DNA of 64,000 nt from Methylophilales bacterium LSUCC0135 (GCA_001704575.1 MCAW01000001.1:266486-330485); one strand, 5' to 3'; shown: positions 1 through 8,164, counted from the first letter of the stretch. Notes: generated by a model not told the origin, from the letters alone. Numbers and translations: made by a program.

Positions 1-2
1 GG

Positions 3-1022
3 CAAAGAAAAGCGCTTTATGTGAGCGGCGAGGAGTCTGCCCAGCAGATTGCCATGCGGGCGAAGCGCTTGGGGCTGGATGCCGGTTCGATCGATCTGCT
101 GGCTGAGATCCAGCTGGAAAAAATACTTGCCACGCTGCAAAACCACAAGCCTGAAGTTGCTGTCATCGATTCGATTCAAACGGTGTATTCGGAAGCATTG
201 CAGTCGGCGCCGGGTTCTGTTGCCCAGGTGCGCGAGTGTTCGGCGCAGCTCACTCGTGCTGCCAAACAACTCGGCATCACTGTGATTCTTGTCGGTCACG
301 TGACCAAAGAGGGCTCTCTGGCCGGTCCGCGCGTGCTGGAACATATCGTTGACACGGTACTGTATTTTGAGGGCGATGCGAATTCCAGCTTTCGGTTGAT
401 TCGAGCATTCAAGAACCGTTTCGGCGCTGTCAATGAACTGGGCGTGTTTGCCATGACCGAGAAAGGCCTCCGCGAAGTCAGCAATCCGTCTGCGCTGTTT
501 CTCTCGCATCATTCCGAGCAGGTGGCTGGTTCGTGCATCACCGTCACGCAGGAGGGCACGCGGCCCTTGCTGGTAGAGATTCAGGCGCTGGTGGATGAGG
601 CGCACGCGCCCAATCCGAAAAGACTCTGTGTCGGGCTGGAGCAAAACCGCCTGGCCATGTTGCTGGCCGTATTGCATCGTCATGCTGGCGTTGCCTGTTT
701 TGATCAGGATGTATTCGTGAATGCCGTTGGCGGTGTCAGGATCAGCGAACCTGCAGTGGATCTTGCAGTACTGTGCTCAATTGTTTCTTCTCTGAAAAAC
801 AAACCATTAAGCGATAAAGTTATTGTTTTTGGTGAGGTTGGTCTGGCAGGAGAGGTGCGTCCCGTACAGCGCGGTCAGGAACGTTTGAAGGAGGCTGCAA
901 AACTCGGTTTCACCAAAGCGATTGTTCCCAGAGCCAATGCGCCGAAACAGCCGATCAAGGATATCGAAGTCTATGGGGTTGAACGTCTGGAACAGGCGCT
1001 TAATCACCTTCGCAATATTTGA
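3..1022 (+). CDS. radA: DNA repair protein RadA, 3' part (5' end outside window)
   Basis: RadA is a RecA-like ATPase that promotes branch migration of recombination intermediates. The frame is open back to the window edge, so the zinc finger and Walker A (about the first 115 residues) lie outside; the GTG at 21 is an internal valine in the conserved YVSGEES motif, not a start. Visible are the Walker B strand (VAVID), the RadA-specific KNRFG box encoded at 411-425, and the C-terminal Lon-protease-like domain (PLLVEIQALVD onward). The gene converges on the minus-strand squalene operon, 22 bp away. The family assignment is very secure. Confidence 0.96.
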   Translation, partial: QRKALYVSGEESAQQIAMRAKRLGLDAGSIDLLAEIQLEKILATLQNHKPEVAVIDSIQTVYSEALQSAPGSVAQVRECSAQLTRAAKQLGITVILVGHVTKEGSLAGPRVLEHIVDTVLYFEGDANSSFRLIRAFKNRFGAVNELGVFAMTEKGLREVSNPSALFLSHHSEQVAGSCITVTQEGTRPLLVEIQALVDEAHAPNPKRLCVGLEQNRLAMLLAVLHRHAGVACFDQDVFVNAVGGVRISEPAVDLAVLCSIVSSLKNKPLSDKVIVFGEVGLAGEVRPVQRGQERLKEAAKLGFTKAIVPRANAPKQPIKDIEVYGVERLEQALNHLRNI

Positions 1023-1044
1023 TCGGCCATCTGTAACGCAGGCA

Positions 1045-1797
1045 TCAGGACTCGGGCCGCAATATCTCTCCGTACACATTCCGGCTTTCCGGGCTCATAA
1101 GGTACACATACAACGCCATCAGGCGGTCGGCTTGCGGTAAATCGGCATGCACTTCACCAGGATGGCTTTTTTTGCGTTGCGGCGATTGAATGGGTCCGGG
1201 AATGACAGTGTTGAGGCGGATTTGCGGAAATTGTTCGAGCTCCAGTGACCAGGTCTGCATCAAGTGTTCAAGCGCCTTCTTGCTGATGCCGTGCGCCCCC
1301 CAGTAGGCGGCAGGCTGGTGCCCCGCCGTGCTGGAAACGAATACCACAGAGGCAGACGGTGCCATTTTAAGGAGCGGCAGGCAGGCTTTGGTCAATGCGA
1401 AAGGCGCAATGACGTTGACCTTGAACATCTGCTCGAATTCCTTTGCCGTGTGGATTTCCAGAGGACCGAGCCGGTCGAAGGCAGCTGCATTGTGCAAAAT
1501 GCCATCCAGTCTTCCAAGCTGTTGATAGATGCCTTCAGCGAGTGCCTTGAACTCCTCCTCGTCAGCCTTTTGCAGATCAATAGGGAAGATCAACGGCTCC
1601 GGCAGGCCTGAAGCCACAATTTCGTCATAGACGGCTTCCAGTTTTTTCTGTTTGCGGCCAGCCAGAATCACGGTGGCGCCATGCCCTGCAAATTCGATGG
1701 CAGCCTGGCGGCCCAGCCCCTGTCCGGCGCCGGTGATGAAAATTACGTGCTGGTCCAGCATGTTGGACGATGTAGGGTAGTTTTGAGTGGGTGTCAT
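1045..1797 (-). CDS. YciK-like short-chain dehydrogenase with His in place of the catalytic Tyr
   Basis: This 250-residue Rossmann-fold short-chain dehydrogenase/reductase most resembles the YciK group. The NAD(P)-binding TGAGQGLG motif is at residues 22-29 and the NAAA strand motif at about 103-106. The catalytic block reads SSTAG ... YWGAHGISK: Lys173 and the serines at 155-156 are present, but the YxxxK tyrosine position (169) is His, encoded at 1291-1293. A tyrosine lies four residues earlier (165). The start overlaps the hpnE stop by 4 nt (ATGA), implying translational coupling with squalene synthesis; Met13 (1761) is an alternative start. Substrate unknown. A role in squalene or hopanoid metabolism is suggested only by operon position. 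Confidence 0.85.
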   Translation of the reverse strand: MTPTQNYPTSSNMLDQHVIFITGAGQGLGRQAAIEFAGHGATVILAGRKQKKLEAVYDEIVASGLPEPLIFPIDLQKADEEEFKALAEGIYQQLGRLDGILHNAAAFDRLGPLEIHTAKEFEQMFKVNVIAPFALTKACLPLLKMAPSASVVFVSSTAGHQPAAYWGAHGISKKALEHLMQTWSLELEQFPQIRLNTVIPGPIQSPQRKKSHPGEVHADLPQADRLMALYVYLMSPESRNVYGEILRPES

Positions 1798-3116
1798 GAG
1801 GTTTTTCCTTGCTGGAGGCTTTGAATCAGGTGCCTGGCTGCATGGGCACCGCTTCTGGCAGCGCCTTCAATGGTGGCTGGATAGTCGCCGTCGACATAAT
1901 CGCCGGCAAGATAAAGGCCGTCTATTCCGCTCAGCATCTGCGGACGATGCAGGCCGGGCGTGCAGGCGAAAGTTGCGCGCTTTTCGGTGATGACTTTGTG
2001 CCAGAGCGGGCTGGCGAGCTTTTTGGCCAATGACGGAAATGCAAGCCCCAGTTCTGTGACGATGGCGTTTGCCAGCTGTTCATGCGACAGATTCTGATAA
2101 CGACCTTCTGCGCTGATGACCACCGCCAGCAGGCCATGCTGTTGATCGAGCTGGCCACGGTCGAACACCCATTGCCCCATCCCTTGTGTCAAGCCGGTCA
2201 TGGGCTGATCAAGCCTGAGCCCCGCTTCATATTGCAGGTAGACCGTGCAGATAGGCTGGTAGCTCATGGTGGCAGAGATTGCGGCAGCCTTGAATTCAGG
2301 CAGTGCTCCGGTGATCTGCGCAAGGCGGAAAGGTGGAACGGCCAGAATGATGTGACTGCAGGCAATCATCCGGCCTTTGCTGTCCTCAAGTTCAAATGCT
2401 TCACCAGATCGTGTGATACGCTCGATGCCAACGCCGGTTTCGACCCGGCCTTGTCTTTTTGTGATGAATTCAACCAGAGGCAAGGCCAGCAGACGGAACA
2501 GGTCCTGTTTGGGTAGAAGCAGGTCGCTGTCGGTTTTTGTCTGCGAAAAGCTGTCGCGCAGCACGTTCAGAAAGATCTGCGCGCTGGCCATGGCAACCGG
2601 AGTATTCAATGCGGCGAGGCAGATCGGCTCCCATAACAGGCGGACCAATTTTTCCGGCTGACCTTGAACTTCAAGGAGCTCGGCCAGTGTCTGATCACGG
2701 GTGAGCCGGAAGCTTGCCAGCCGCATCCGGCTCATGAAACGGATTGCGCGCCAGCGTTCGTGCCAGGAAAGGCCGCTGGCCAGCGCGAGCCCGCAAAGCA
2801 CATGCAGCGGTGCCGGCAGTCTGTGGCAGGTGCGCAGCTGGAAACCGGGCTGCATGGTCAACTGCAAAGGCAAGCGCAACAAGACATCGGATTGGGTGAT
2901 GCCGGCGAGCTCCAGCAGACTCAGGGTTTCGCTGTAGGCGCCAAGCAGAATATGCTGGCCGTTATCCAGCGTTTGGCCGTTCCAGTAAACGCTGCGGGCA
3001 CGTCCACCCGGTTGTGGGGCGACTTCGAACAATGTAACCGGAATGTTTGCTTCGGCCAGTCTGGCTGCGGCTGCCAATCCCGCACAACCGCCACCGATGA
3101 CAGCTACGTGCAGCAC
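1794..3116 (-). CDS. hpnE: hydroxysqualene dehydroxylase HpnE
   Basis: HpnE is an FAD-dependent amine-oxidase/phytoene-desaturase-like enzyme that reductively converts hydroxysqualene to squalene, the third step of the HpnCDE route from farnesyl diphosphate. The 440-residue product begins with a dinucleotide-binding motif (VIGGGCAGLAAAARL, residues 6-20), an acidic end of beta2 (FE) and the GGRARS motif. It ends with the typical FAD-contacting segment GLYLAGDYVDGDYPATIEGA. It follows hpnD by 4 bp and overlaps the downstream dehydrogenase by 4 nt. A carotenoid desaturase is the nearest alternative, but the hpnC-hpnD context decides for HpnE. Confidence 0.93.
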   Translation of the reverse strand: MLHVAVIGGGCAGLAAAARLAEANIPVTLFEVAPQPGGRARSVYWNGQTLDNGQHILLGAYSETLSLLELAGITQSDVLLRLPLQLTMQPGFQLRTCHRLPAPLHVLCGLALASGLSWHERWRAIRFMSRMRLASFRLTRDQTLAELLEVQGQPEKLVRLLWEPICLAALNTPVAMASAQIFLNVLRDSFSQTKTDSDLLLPKQDLFRLLALPLVEFITKRQGRVETGVGIERITRSGEAFELEDSKGRMIACSHIILAVPPFRLAQITGALPEFKAAAISATMSYQPICTVYLQYEAGLRLDQPMTGLTQGMGQWVFDRGQLDQQHGLLAVVISAEGRYQNLSHEQLANAIVTELGLAFPSLAKKLASPLWHKVITEKRATFACTPGLHRPQMLSGIDGLYLAGDYVDGDYPATIEGAARSGAHAARHLIQSLQQGKTS

Positions 3117-3120
3117 AGGC

Positions 3121-3957
3121 TTATATCCTGATCCAGGTGGTCCATGCCAGCCAAAGCTTGCGCAATGGCGTCAGCGAGGTTTTGCTGTTCAGCACCTTCT
3201 GTGGTTGGTCCGCCAGAATCTCCCGCAAAAGTGTGCGGTAAATCGCTGCCATGATAAGGCCGGTGCGCTGAGCCTTACGGTCTTCCTGTGGCAGCGCATT
3301 GAGAGCGCGATCGTAGAAACTCTCGGCACGCTCGATCTGAAATTCGAGCAGCTTTCTGACCTGCTCGGTTTCGTTGCCATGCAGAATGTCGTGTTCAGAG
3401 ACGCCGAACATCTGCAGTTCTTCGAGCGGCAGGTAGATCCGGTTGCGGCGCGCGTCCTCGCCGACGTCCCGTATGATGTTGGTCAGCTGGAATGCCATAC
3501 CAAGGTCGTGCGCATATTTCAGCGTATTGCGGTTGCTGTAGCCGAAAATCGCCGCAGACAGCAGGCCGACCACGCTGGCGACGCGATAACAATAGAGTTG
3601 CAGCTGTTTGAAATCGTGGTAGCGGTTCTGTTCCAGATCCATCTGCATACCGTCGATGATTTCCTGAAAATGTTCCTTGCTGAGGCCGAAAGCTTCGACA
3701 GCAGGTGCCAATGCCTTGCTGACCGGGTGCTGCGGCTGACCGGTATAAAGATTGCCGATCTCGGAGCGCCACCAGTCTAGCTTGATTTGCGCCGTGTGTA
3801 GCTCGGAGCATTCATCGGCAATGTCGTCCACTTCGCGGCAGAAGGCATATAGCGCGGTAATCGCCTCACGTTTTGGCTGCGGCAGGAACATGAAGCTGTA
3901 ATAAAAGCTGGAGCCGCTGGCTGCGGCTTTCTGCTGGCAATATTCCTGCGGGCTCAT
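3121..3957 (-). CDS. hpnD: presqualene diphosphate synthase HpnD
   Basis: HpnD condenses two farnesyl diphosphates to presqualene diphosphate. The product is 278 residues with both aspartate-rich, Mg-binding motifs of the squalene/phytoene synthase family: REVDDIADE near the N-terminus and IIRDVGEDARRNRIYLP in the middle. I place the start at 3957, where ATG overlaps the hpnC TGA by 4 nt. An upstream in-frame ATG at 3993 would add 12 residues inside hpnC and is less likely. It is closely related to its neighbour hpnC but retains the HpnD-type second motif. Confidence 0.93.
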   Translation of the reverse strand: MSPQEYCQQKAAASGSSFYYSFMFLPQPKREAITALYAFCREVDDIADECSELHTAQIKLDWWRSEIGNLYTGQPQHPVSKALAPAVEAFGLSKEHFQEIIDGMQMDLEQNRYHDFKQLQLYCYRVASVVGLLSAAIFGYSNRNTLKYAHDLGMAFQLTNIIRDVGEDARRNRIYLPLEELQMFGVSEHDILHGNETEQVRKLLEFQIERAESFYDRALNALPQEDRKAQRTGLIMAAIYRTLLREILADQPQKVLNSKTSLTPLRKLWLAWTTWIRI

Positions 3958-4811
3958 CGCTTGCTCGCTGCCCTGTAGAGCATATAAGCCCAATCCCAGG
4001 ACCTCAGTACCGGGCGCTGGTTAAACATGTCGCCGCGAGATTTGTGCAGCTTGTGCAGGATACGTTCGCCGCCCGCGATGATGGTACGCATTTCAAGGCC
4101 GATACGGCCCGGCAGCACCAGGCCCAGCGGCGCACCGGATTGCAGCAGCCTGCGCGCGCGCTCGATCTCGAACTCCATGAACAACGCCCAAGTACCGGCA
4201 GCATTGCCTGCAGCGATCTGGCTTTCGGTAATGTTGTATTTTTGCATTTCGTCCTGCGGGAAATAGATACGGTCTTTCTTGTAATCGATGGCTACGTCCT
4301 GCAGGAAGTTGATGATCTGCAGGGCGGAGCAGATCGCATCCGACATGCCGATATTGCGTGGCGTGGCCATACCGTAGAGATGAAGCAGCAGACGGCCGAT
4401 CGGATTGGCCGAGCGGCGGCAGTAATCCATGACTTCACCAAAATCCGCATAACGGCTTTTGCTGACATCCTGGCTGAATGCATCGAGCAAGTCGTAGAAG
4501 GGCTGCAAGGGCAGGCCATGGGTTGCTATCGTATCTTGCAAACTGATGAAAAAGGCTGTTTCCGGCTGCAAGCTCTTTGCAATACGGTCGAGTTCGAGGC
4601 GGAAACCATCCAGTAGTGCAAGTCTTTGATCCGGCTTTAGATTGCCCTCGTCGGCAAAGTCGTCAGCCTGCCTGGCAAAGGCATAGATCATGCCAATCGG
4701 TTTGCGCAGGCGCATCGGCATCAAAACCGATGCAACCGGGAAATTTTCATAATGCCGGTGTGCGAGTGCGAGGCTTTGCTCTGCGACTGACTGTGAATTC
4801 TGCATGCCCAT
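3954..4811 (-). CDS. hpnC: hydroxysqualene synthase HpnC
   Basis: HpnC converts presqualene diphosphate to hydroxysqualene. The 285-residue protein is a paralogue of HpnD in the squalene/phytoene synthase fold, with QADDFADE (first aspartate motif) and FLQDVAIDYKKDRIYFP (second motif). It is the first gene of a four-gene minus-strand operon hpnC-hpnD-hpnE-dehydrogenase whose successive genes overlap by 4 nt or are 4 bp apart. The promoter must lie in the 108-bp divergent gap to the phosphorylase gene. Met1 and Met3 are equivalent start candidates. No squalene-hopene cyclase gene is in the window. Confidence 0.93.
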   Translation of the reverse strand: MGMQNSQSVAEQSLALAHRHYENFPVASVLMPMRLRKPIGMIYAFARQADDFADEGNLKPDQRLALLDGFRLELDRIAKSLQPETAFFISLQDTIATHGLPLQPFYDLLDAFSQDVSKSRYADFGEVMDYCRRSANPIGRLLLHLYGMATPRNIGMSDAICSALQIINFLQDVAIDYKKDRIYFPQDEMQKYNITESQIAAGNAAGTWALFMEFEIERARRLLQSGAPLGLVLPGRIGLEMRTIIAGGERILHKLHKSRGDMFNQRPVLRSWDWAYMLYRAASKR

Positions 4812-4919
4812 ATCGGCGCTCAGTATGCCACAAATAAGGCGCTTCGGCCTGATCGCATCAGAGGCGTCATGCGTTTGTTTGCGCTACAATTCATGCATCA
4901 ATCAGAACAAGGATGGCAC

Positions 4920-5666
4920 ATGCTCGGCATCATCGGTGGCACAGGCTTGACCCAACTGGCCGATCTTACAGTGACCAAACGCCAGATCGTCCGGACACCT
5001 TACGGCGAACCATCGGCACCTCTCGTCTTCGGCGAAGTGGGTGGCCGCGAAATCATATTTCTTGCACGTCATGGCGGCGGACATACCATTCCCCCGCACG
5101 CGGTCAATTACAGAGCCAATCTCTGGGCACTGCATGCCGAAGGCGTGACGCACATCTTTGCAGTCGCCACCGTGGGCGGCATCCACCCCGATCTTGGCCC
5201 CGGCCGGATTGCTTTGCCGGACCAGATCATTGATTACACTAATGGCCGCAAAACCACTTTTCATGATGGGCGGGAGCTCCCGGTCCGGCATATCGATTTC
5301 ACCGAACCCTACAGCGGCGAGATGCGTAACTTGATCAGAAAAGCTGCGACACAAGCAGAGGAAGCACTGTTTGACGGCGGTGTTTACGCAACAGCACAAG
5401 GTCCCCGTCTGGAGACCGCCGCCGAAATCAACCGGATGGAACGTGATGGCGCTGCGATGGTCGGCATGACCGGCATGCCCGAAGCTGCGCTGGCCAGAGA
5501 GCTGGATATCGAATATGCGGCCATTTGCCCGGTTGCCAATCATGCAGCAGGTCGGGGCAGCAGCCTGCACGGCATCAATTATGACGACATCGGTACTGTA
5601 CTGACCGGCACCATGGTGCGTGTCAGACGAATCCTCGAAAAAGCGGTGATGCTGCATGGCCATTAG
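4920..5666 (+). CDS. mtnP: S-methyl-5'-thioinosine (or thioadenosine) phosphorylase
   Basis: This nucleoside phosphorylase of the MTAP/PNP family phosphorolyses the polyamine by-product methylthioadenosine, or its deaminated form methylthioinosine. The 248-residue product starts [11 protein letters not shown], with the phosphate-binding GGTG loop, then ARHGGGH, the ANLWAL helix and [11 protein letters not shown]. The [14 protein letters not shown] segment resembles the Pseudomonas methylthioinosine-specific enzyme as I recall it, so MTIP activity is plausible. The start at 4920 is chosen because AAGGA lies 8 nt upstream; an earlier in-frame ATG at 4869 has no such site. It overlaps def by 11 nt. 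Confidence 0.9.
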   Translation: MLGIIGGTGLTQLADLTVTKRQIVRTPYGEPSAPLVFGEVGGREIIFLARHGGGHTIPPHAVNYRANLWALHAEGVTHIFAVATVGGIHPDLGPGRIALPDQIIDYTNGRKTTFHDGRELPVRHIDFTEPYSGEMRNLIRKAATQAEEALFDGGVYATAQGPRLETAAEINRMERDGAAMVGMTGMPEAALARELDIEYAAICPVANHAAGRGSSLHGINYDDIGTVLTGTMVRVRRILEKAVMLHGH

Positions 5667-6189
5667 AACGGTATTGCGCATGGGGGATCCGCTGCTGCTG
5701 CAACAGGCAGCGCCAGTTCAAGCCTTTGATACCCCAGAACTGCATGTGCTGATCAAGGACATGGAAGATACCATGGCGCATATGAATGGCGCGGGTATTG
5801 CAGCGCCACAGATCGGTGTTGGATTGCGCGTCGTGATTTTCGGCGTAGGCGCCAATTCGCGCTATCCTGACGCCGGGCATGTGCCTTATACCGTACTGAT
5901 TAACCCGGTGCTGCATCCTGTCGGCAGTGAAGTTGAAGATGGCTGGGAGGGGTGTCTTTCGGTACCTGGCATGCGCGGTATTGTGCCCAGATACCAGCGT
6001 TTGCACTACACAGGCTTCGACCAGTACGGCAACGCCATTGACCGCCTGGTCAGCGGTTTTCATGCCCGTGTCGTGCAGCACGAATGCGACCATCTCGATG
6101 GCGTACTTTACCCCATGCGTATCCGAGATCTCGCCAATTTCGGCTTTACTGACGTACTCTTTCCCGGCCAGGAAATACAAGACGACTGA
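5656..6189 (+). CDS. def: peptide deformylase
   Basis: The enzyme removes the formyl group from the N-terminal methionine of nascent proteins and is a metalloenzyme. All three signatures are present in the 177-residue product: GAGIAAPQ at 45-52, EGCLS with the metal-ligand Cys at 100, and HECDH at 142-146 with two metal His and the catalytic Glu. The start lies inside mtnP (11-nt overlap), so the two are cotranscribed. It is not next to fmt here, so another def copy elsewhere in the genome is possible. The C-terminal tail ([14 protein letters not shown]) resembles the type common in proteobacterial secondary deformylases. Confidence 0.95.
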   Translation: MAIRTVLRMGDPLLLQQAAPVQAFDTPELHVLIKDMEDTMAHMNGAGIAAPQIGVGLRVVIFGVGANSRYPDAGHVPYTVLINPVLHPVGSEVEDGWEGCLSVPGMRGIVPRYQRLHYTGFDQYGNAIDRLVSGFHARVVQHECDHLDGVLYPMRIRDLANFGFTDVLFPGQEIQDD

Positions 6190-6201
6190 AATTCGTTCTG
6201 G

Positions 6202-6207
6202 TAGAAT
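6202..6207 (+). promoter_or_regulatory. possible -10 box ahead of the tRNA-Ser repeat region
   Basis: A TAGAAT hexamer followed by a GC-rich stretch (GCGCGC) resembles the -10 box and discriminator of stable RNA promoters. It lies 13 nt after the def stop. The hexamer 17 nt upstream (AAGACG) matches the -35 consensus at only three positions. If used, the transcript would run through both 195-bp repeats into tRNA-Ser. Confidence 0.3.
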
Positions 6208-6305
6208 GCGCGCAGTTTTTCCGCAACCAATCCGGTTCAAAGTAATGCAAGCATGGCGAACGTTAGCCGAAACCAAAACTGGCTATAGCAATGTAGTCAA
6301 TGGAT

Positions 6306-6403
6306 GGAAGCGTGGCCGAGTGGTTGTGACCGTCAAGGTCATCGCCGCTGAAGTAAGCAAATAAATCTGCGACATCAGCGCGAAAGGCAACAGTCTTGAC
6401 AAC
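6306..6403 (+). pseudogene. broken tRNA-Ser copy 1
   Basis: Positions 6306-6326 repeat the acceptor and D-arm start of the intact tRNA-Ser, and 6384-6403 repeat its anticodon arm with A to C in the loop (TGACAAC against TGAAAAC). A 57-bp insert separates the two, and the variable arm, T arm and 3' acceptor strand are missing, so no tRNA can form from it. Confidence 0.8.
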
Positions 6404-6500
6404 AGCGCTGCGTCAGCAGTGTTGTTGCGGTGTAGGGTAATGTGCGCATGGCGAACGTTAGCCGAAACCGAAACTGGCTATAGCAATGTAGTCAATAGAT

Positions 6501-6598
6501 GGAAGCGTGGCCGAGTGGTTGTGACCGTCAAGGTCATCGCCGCTGATGTAAGCAGATAAATCTGCGGCATCAGCGCGAAAGGCAACAGTCTTGACAAC
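6501..6598 (+). pseudogene. broken tRNA-Ser copy 2
   Basis: Same arrangement as copy 1, 195 bp downstream: 6501-6521 match the tRNA-Ser 5' end and 6579-6598 the anticodon arm. The 57-bp insert here forms a perfect 8-bp outer stem, whereas copy 1 has mismatches in both the outer and inner stems. The 3' half is absent. Confidence 0.8.
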
Positions 6599-6695
6599 AG
6601 CGCTGCGTCAGCAGTGTTGTTGCGGTGTAGGGTAATGTGCGCATGGCGAACGTTAGCCGAAACCAAAACTGGCTATAGCAATGTAGTCAATAGAT

Positions 6696-6785
6696 GGAAG
6701 CGTGGCCGAGTGGTTGAAGGCAACAGTCTTGAAAACTGTCAAGGGTTTACGCCCTTCGTGAGTTCGAATCTCACCGCTTCCGCCA
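6696..6785 (+). tRNA. tRNA-Ser (anticodon TGA)
   Basis: The acceptor strands GGAAGCG and CGCTTCC pair fully. The anticodon loop CTTGAAA gives anticodon TGA. The long variable arm (AAGGGTTTACGCCCTT) is typical of class II serine tRNAs. The T loop is GTTCGAATC, and the 3' CCA is encoded. It reads UCN serine codons. It is the only complete copy behind the two 195-bp repeat units. Confidence 0.97.
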
Positions 6786-6907
6786 CACCTTCGTTTTCTG
6801 CCTATCCCTCACTTATCAATTCGCAGCATTTCCCCTTCACCAGCACATACCCGACTAAAAAAGTGGGATAATCTGTCTCGTTATTGCATGGCAACAAGGA
6901 GATGATG

Positions 6908-7678
6908 ATGGTACCCAAACAATCACTGGATTTAACAGGCAAGGTGGCGCTGGTCACGGGTGGTGCTGTTGGTATTGGCAAGGCTTCTGTATTGGCACTT
7001 GGCAGGGCCGGCGCATTCATTGGCGTGCACTATTACAGCAGCAAGTCGGCGGCTGAAGCTTTGCTGGCGGAACTGAAAGCGGAGAATATCAATGCCATGC
7101 TGCTCCATGGTGACTTGACGGAGGAAACTGACGCCAATCGCGTGGTTGATTCATTGGTGGCAGAGGCTGGGCGACTGGACATTCTTGTGAACAATAGCGG
7201 CGGGCTGGTCAAGCGCGCCAAGATTGAAGATTGTCCGCTGGATGTATGGAGAAAATCTCTGGATATCAATTCGACCAGCGCTTTTCTGGTGACTCGGCGC
7301 GCGATACCGCATTTGCGTGCGACCGGTAGCGGACGTATCGTCAACTTGCTCTCGTTGTCGGTGCAAACCGGCGGTGCCAATGGTGCGGGTGCATATGCGG
7401 CCGGCAAGGGCGCGCTGATGGTTTTCACCCATACGCTGGCAAAAGAGCTGGCGCCGCATGTACGTACCAATTCGATCATGCCCGGTACCGTGGAGACCCA
7501 GCATCACGAGATTCATTCGACCGAAGAAATGCTGGAAGCCTATCGCAAACAGACGCCGCTTGGCCGCAATACCATGGCAGAAGAGGTGGCAAGTTCGGTA
7601 TTGTTTCTTGCCAGTGATATGTCCTCGCACATCAACGGCGCTCTGATTGATATCAGCGGTGGCAGATTCCTCAGATAG
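6908..7678 (+). CDS. short-chain dehydrogenase/reductase of unknown substrate
   Basis: A classical SDR of 256 residues with the cofactor motif TGGAVGIGKA near the N-terminus, NNSG in place of the common NNAG, a serine in the NLLSLSV strand, and an intact YAAGK catalytic pair. The C-terminus has the usual SSHINGALIDISGG. Three ATG codons are stacked directly after AAGGAG (6896-6901); the third (6908) has the best spacing of 6 nt, so I use it. A GATAAT -10-like box lies at 6867-6872. FabG-like or sugar/steroid dehydrogenase-like activity is possible, but nothing in the context identifies the substrate. Confidence 0.85.
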   Translation: MVPKQSLDLTGKVALVTGGAVGIGKASVLALGRAGAFIGVHYYSSKSAAEALLAELKAENINAMLLHGDLTEETDANRVVDSLVAEAGRLDILVNNSGGLVKRAKIEDCPLDVWRKSLDINSTSAFLVTRRAIPHLRATGSGRIVNLLSLSVQTGGANGAGAYAAGKGALMVFTHTLAKELAPHVRTNSIMPGTVETQHHEIHSTEEMLEAYRKQTPLGRNTMAEEVASSVLFLASDMSSHINGALIDISGGRFLR

Positions 7679-7779
7679 TTAAACCAAAATTTTTCGTGGA
7701 ATCCGCATAAATAATGGTGAAAAGCCCGAATGGCTGGGTTAAGATAGCCACTCCGAACAATAACTCAAGGGAAGTTTCG

Positions 7780-8052
7780 ATGAATAAAGCAGAATTGATT
7801 GAACAAGTCGCCAAAGAAGCAGGTATCAGCAAGGCAGCTGCCGGTAAGGCGATCGATGCATTCACTGACAGCGTTACTGCGGCTCTCAAGGGCGGCGATA
7901 CGGTAACACTGATTGGTTTCGGTACATTTACCGTGTCGGCTCGTGCAGCACGTACTGGCCGCAACCCGCAAACCGGCAAGGAACTGAAGATCGCAGCCCG
8001 CAAGGCTCCTGGTTTCCGCGCCGGCAAGGCACTGAAGGACGCGCTCAACTAA
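7780..8052 (+). CDS. hupB: DNA-binding protein HU
   Basis: HU is a small dimeric nucleoid protein that bends DNA without strong sequence specificity. The 90-residue product begins [15 protein letters not shown] and carries the family signature GFGTFTV...[11 protein letters not shown], including the conserved arm proline. The start follows AAGGGAAG by 7 nt; an in-frame ATG at 7714 would add 22 atypical residues and is rejected. It is monocistronic, with a strong terminator directly behind. Confidence 0.96.
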   Translation: MNKAELIEQVAKEAGISKAAAGKAIDAFTDSVTAALKGGDTVTLIGFGTFTVSARAARTGRNPQTGKELKIAARKAPGFRAGKALKDALN

Positions 8053-8079
8053 GCTTGCAGAAGCGAATTGAACGCCAAA

Positions 8080-8106
8080 ACGCCAGCTCTTGAGCTGGCG
8101 TTTTTT
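8080..8106 (+). terminator. Rho-independent terminator of hupB
   Basis: CGCCAGCTC and GAGCTGGCG form a perfect 9-bp stem with a 2-nt loop, followed by TTTTTT. It lies 28 bp after the hupB stop. Confidence 0.93.
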
Positions 8107-8164
8107 GTCTCCCACTTTATCGATTGGTTTTACGCATAAGGATTGCCGCATCGGGACCTTTGAT

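Larger units (their letters stand above)
6253..6642 (+). repeat. two tandem 195-bp repeats containing tRNA-Ser fragments
   Basis: Two direct repeats (6253-6447 and 6448-6642) have an exact period of 195 bp and about five differences, and are followed at 6643 by a third copy of their first 74 bp that leads into the intact tRNA-Ser gene. Each unit holds 53 bp identical or nearly so to the tRNA-Ser upstream flank, the first 21 nt of tRNA-Ser, a 57-bp hairpin-rich insert, a 20-nt piece matching the tRNA-Ser anticodon arm with one mismatch, and a 44-bp spacer. In unit 2 the insert folds as CGCTGATG (6541-6548) with CATCAGCG (6568-6575) around an inner GCAGA/TCTGC stem. This fills the 506-bp gap between def and tRNA-Ser. 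I see no protein gene in it. Confidence 0.95.

Noticed and set aside
6253..6642. CRISPR array
   Set aside because: The repeats are 195 bp, adjacent without unique spacers, and contain tRNA fragments; no cas genes are near.
6478..6666. small minus-strand protein repeated in the 195-bp units
   Set aside because: The frame arises from repetition of tRNA-derived sequence and has no ribosome site; base changes between units do not look protein-conserving.
8046..8164. additional small gene between hupB and glnD
   Set aside because: The 112-bp gap is explained by the hupB terminator and convergent 3' ends. No ribosome site with an open frame of useful length is present.
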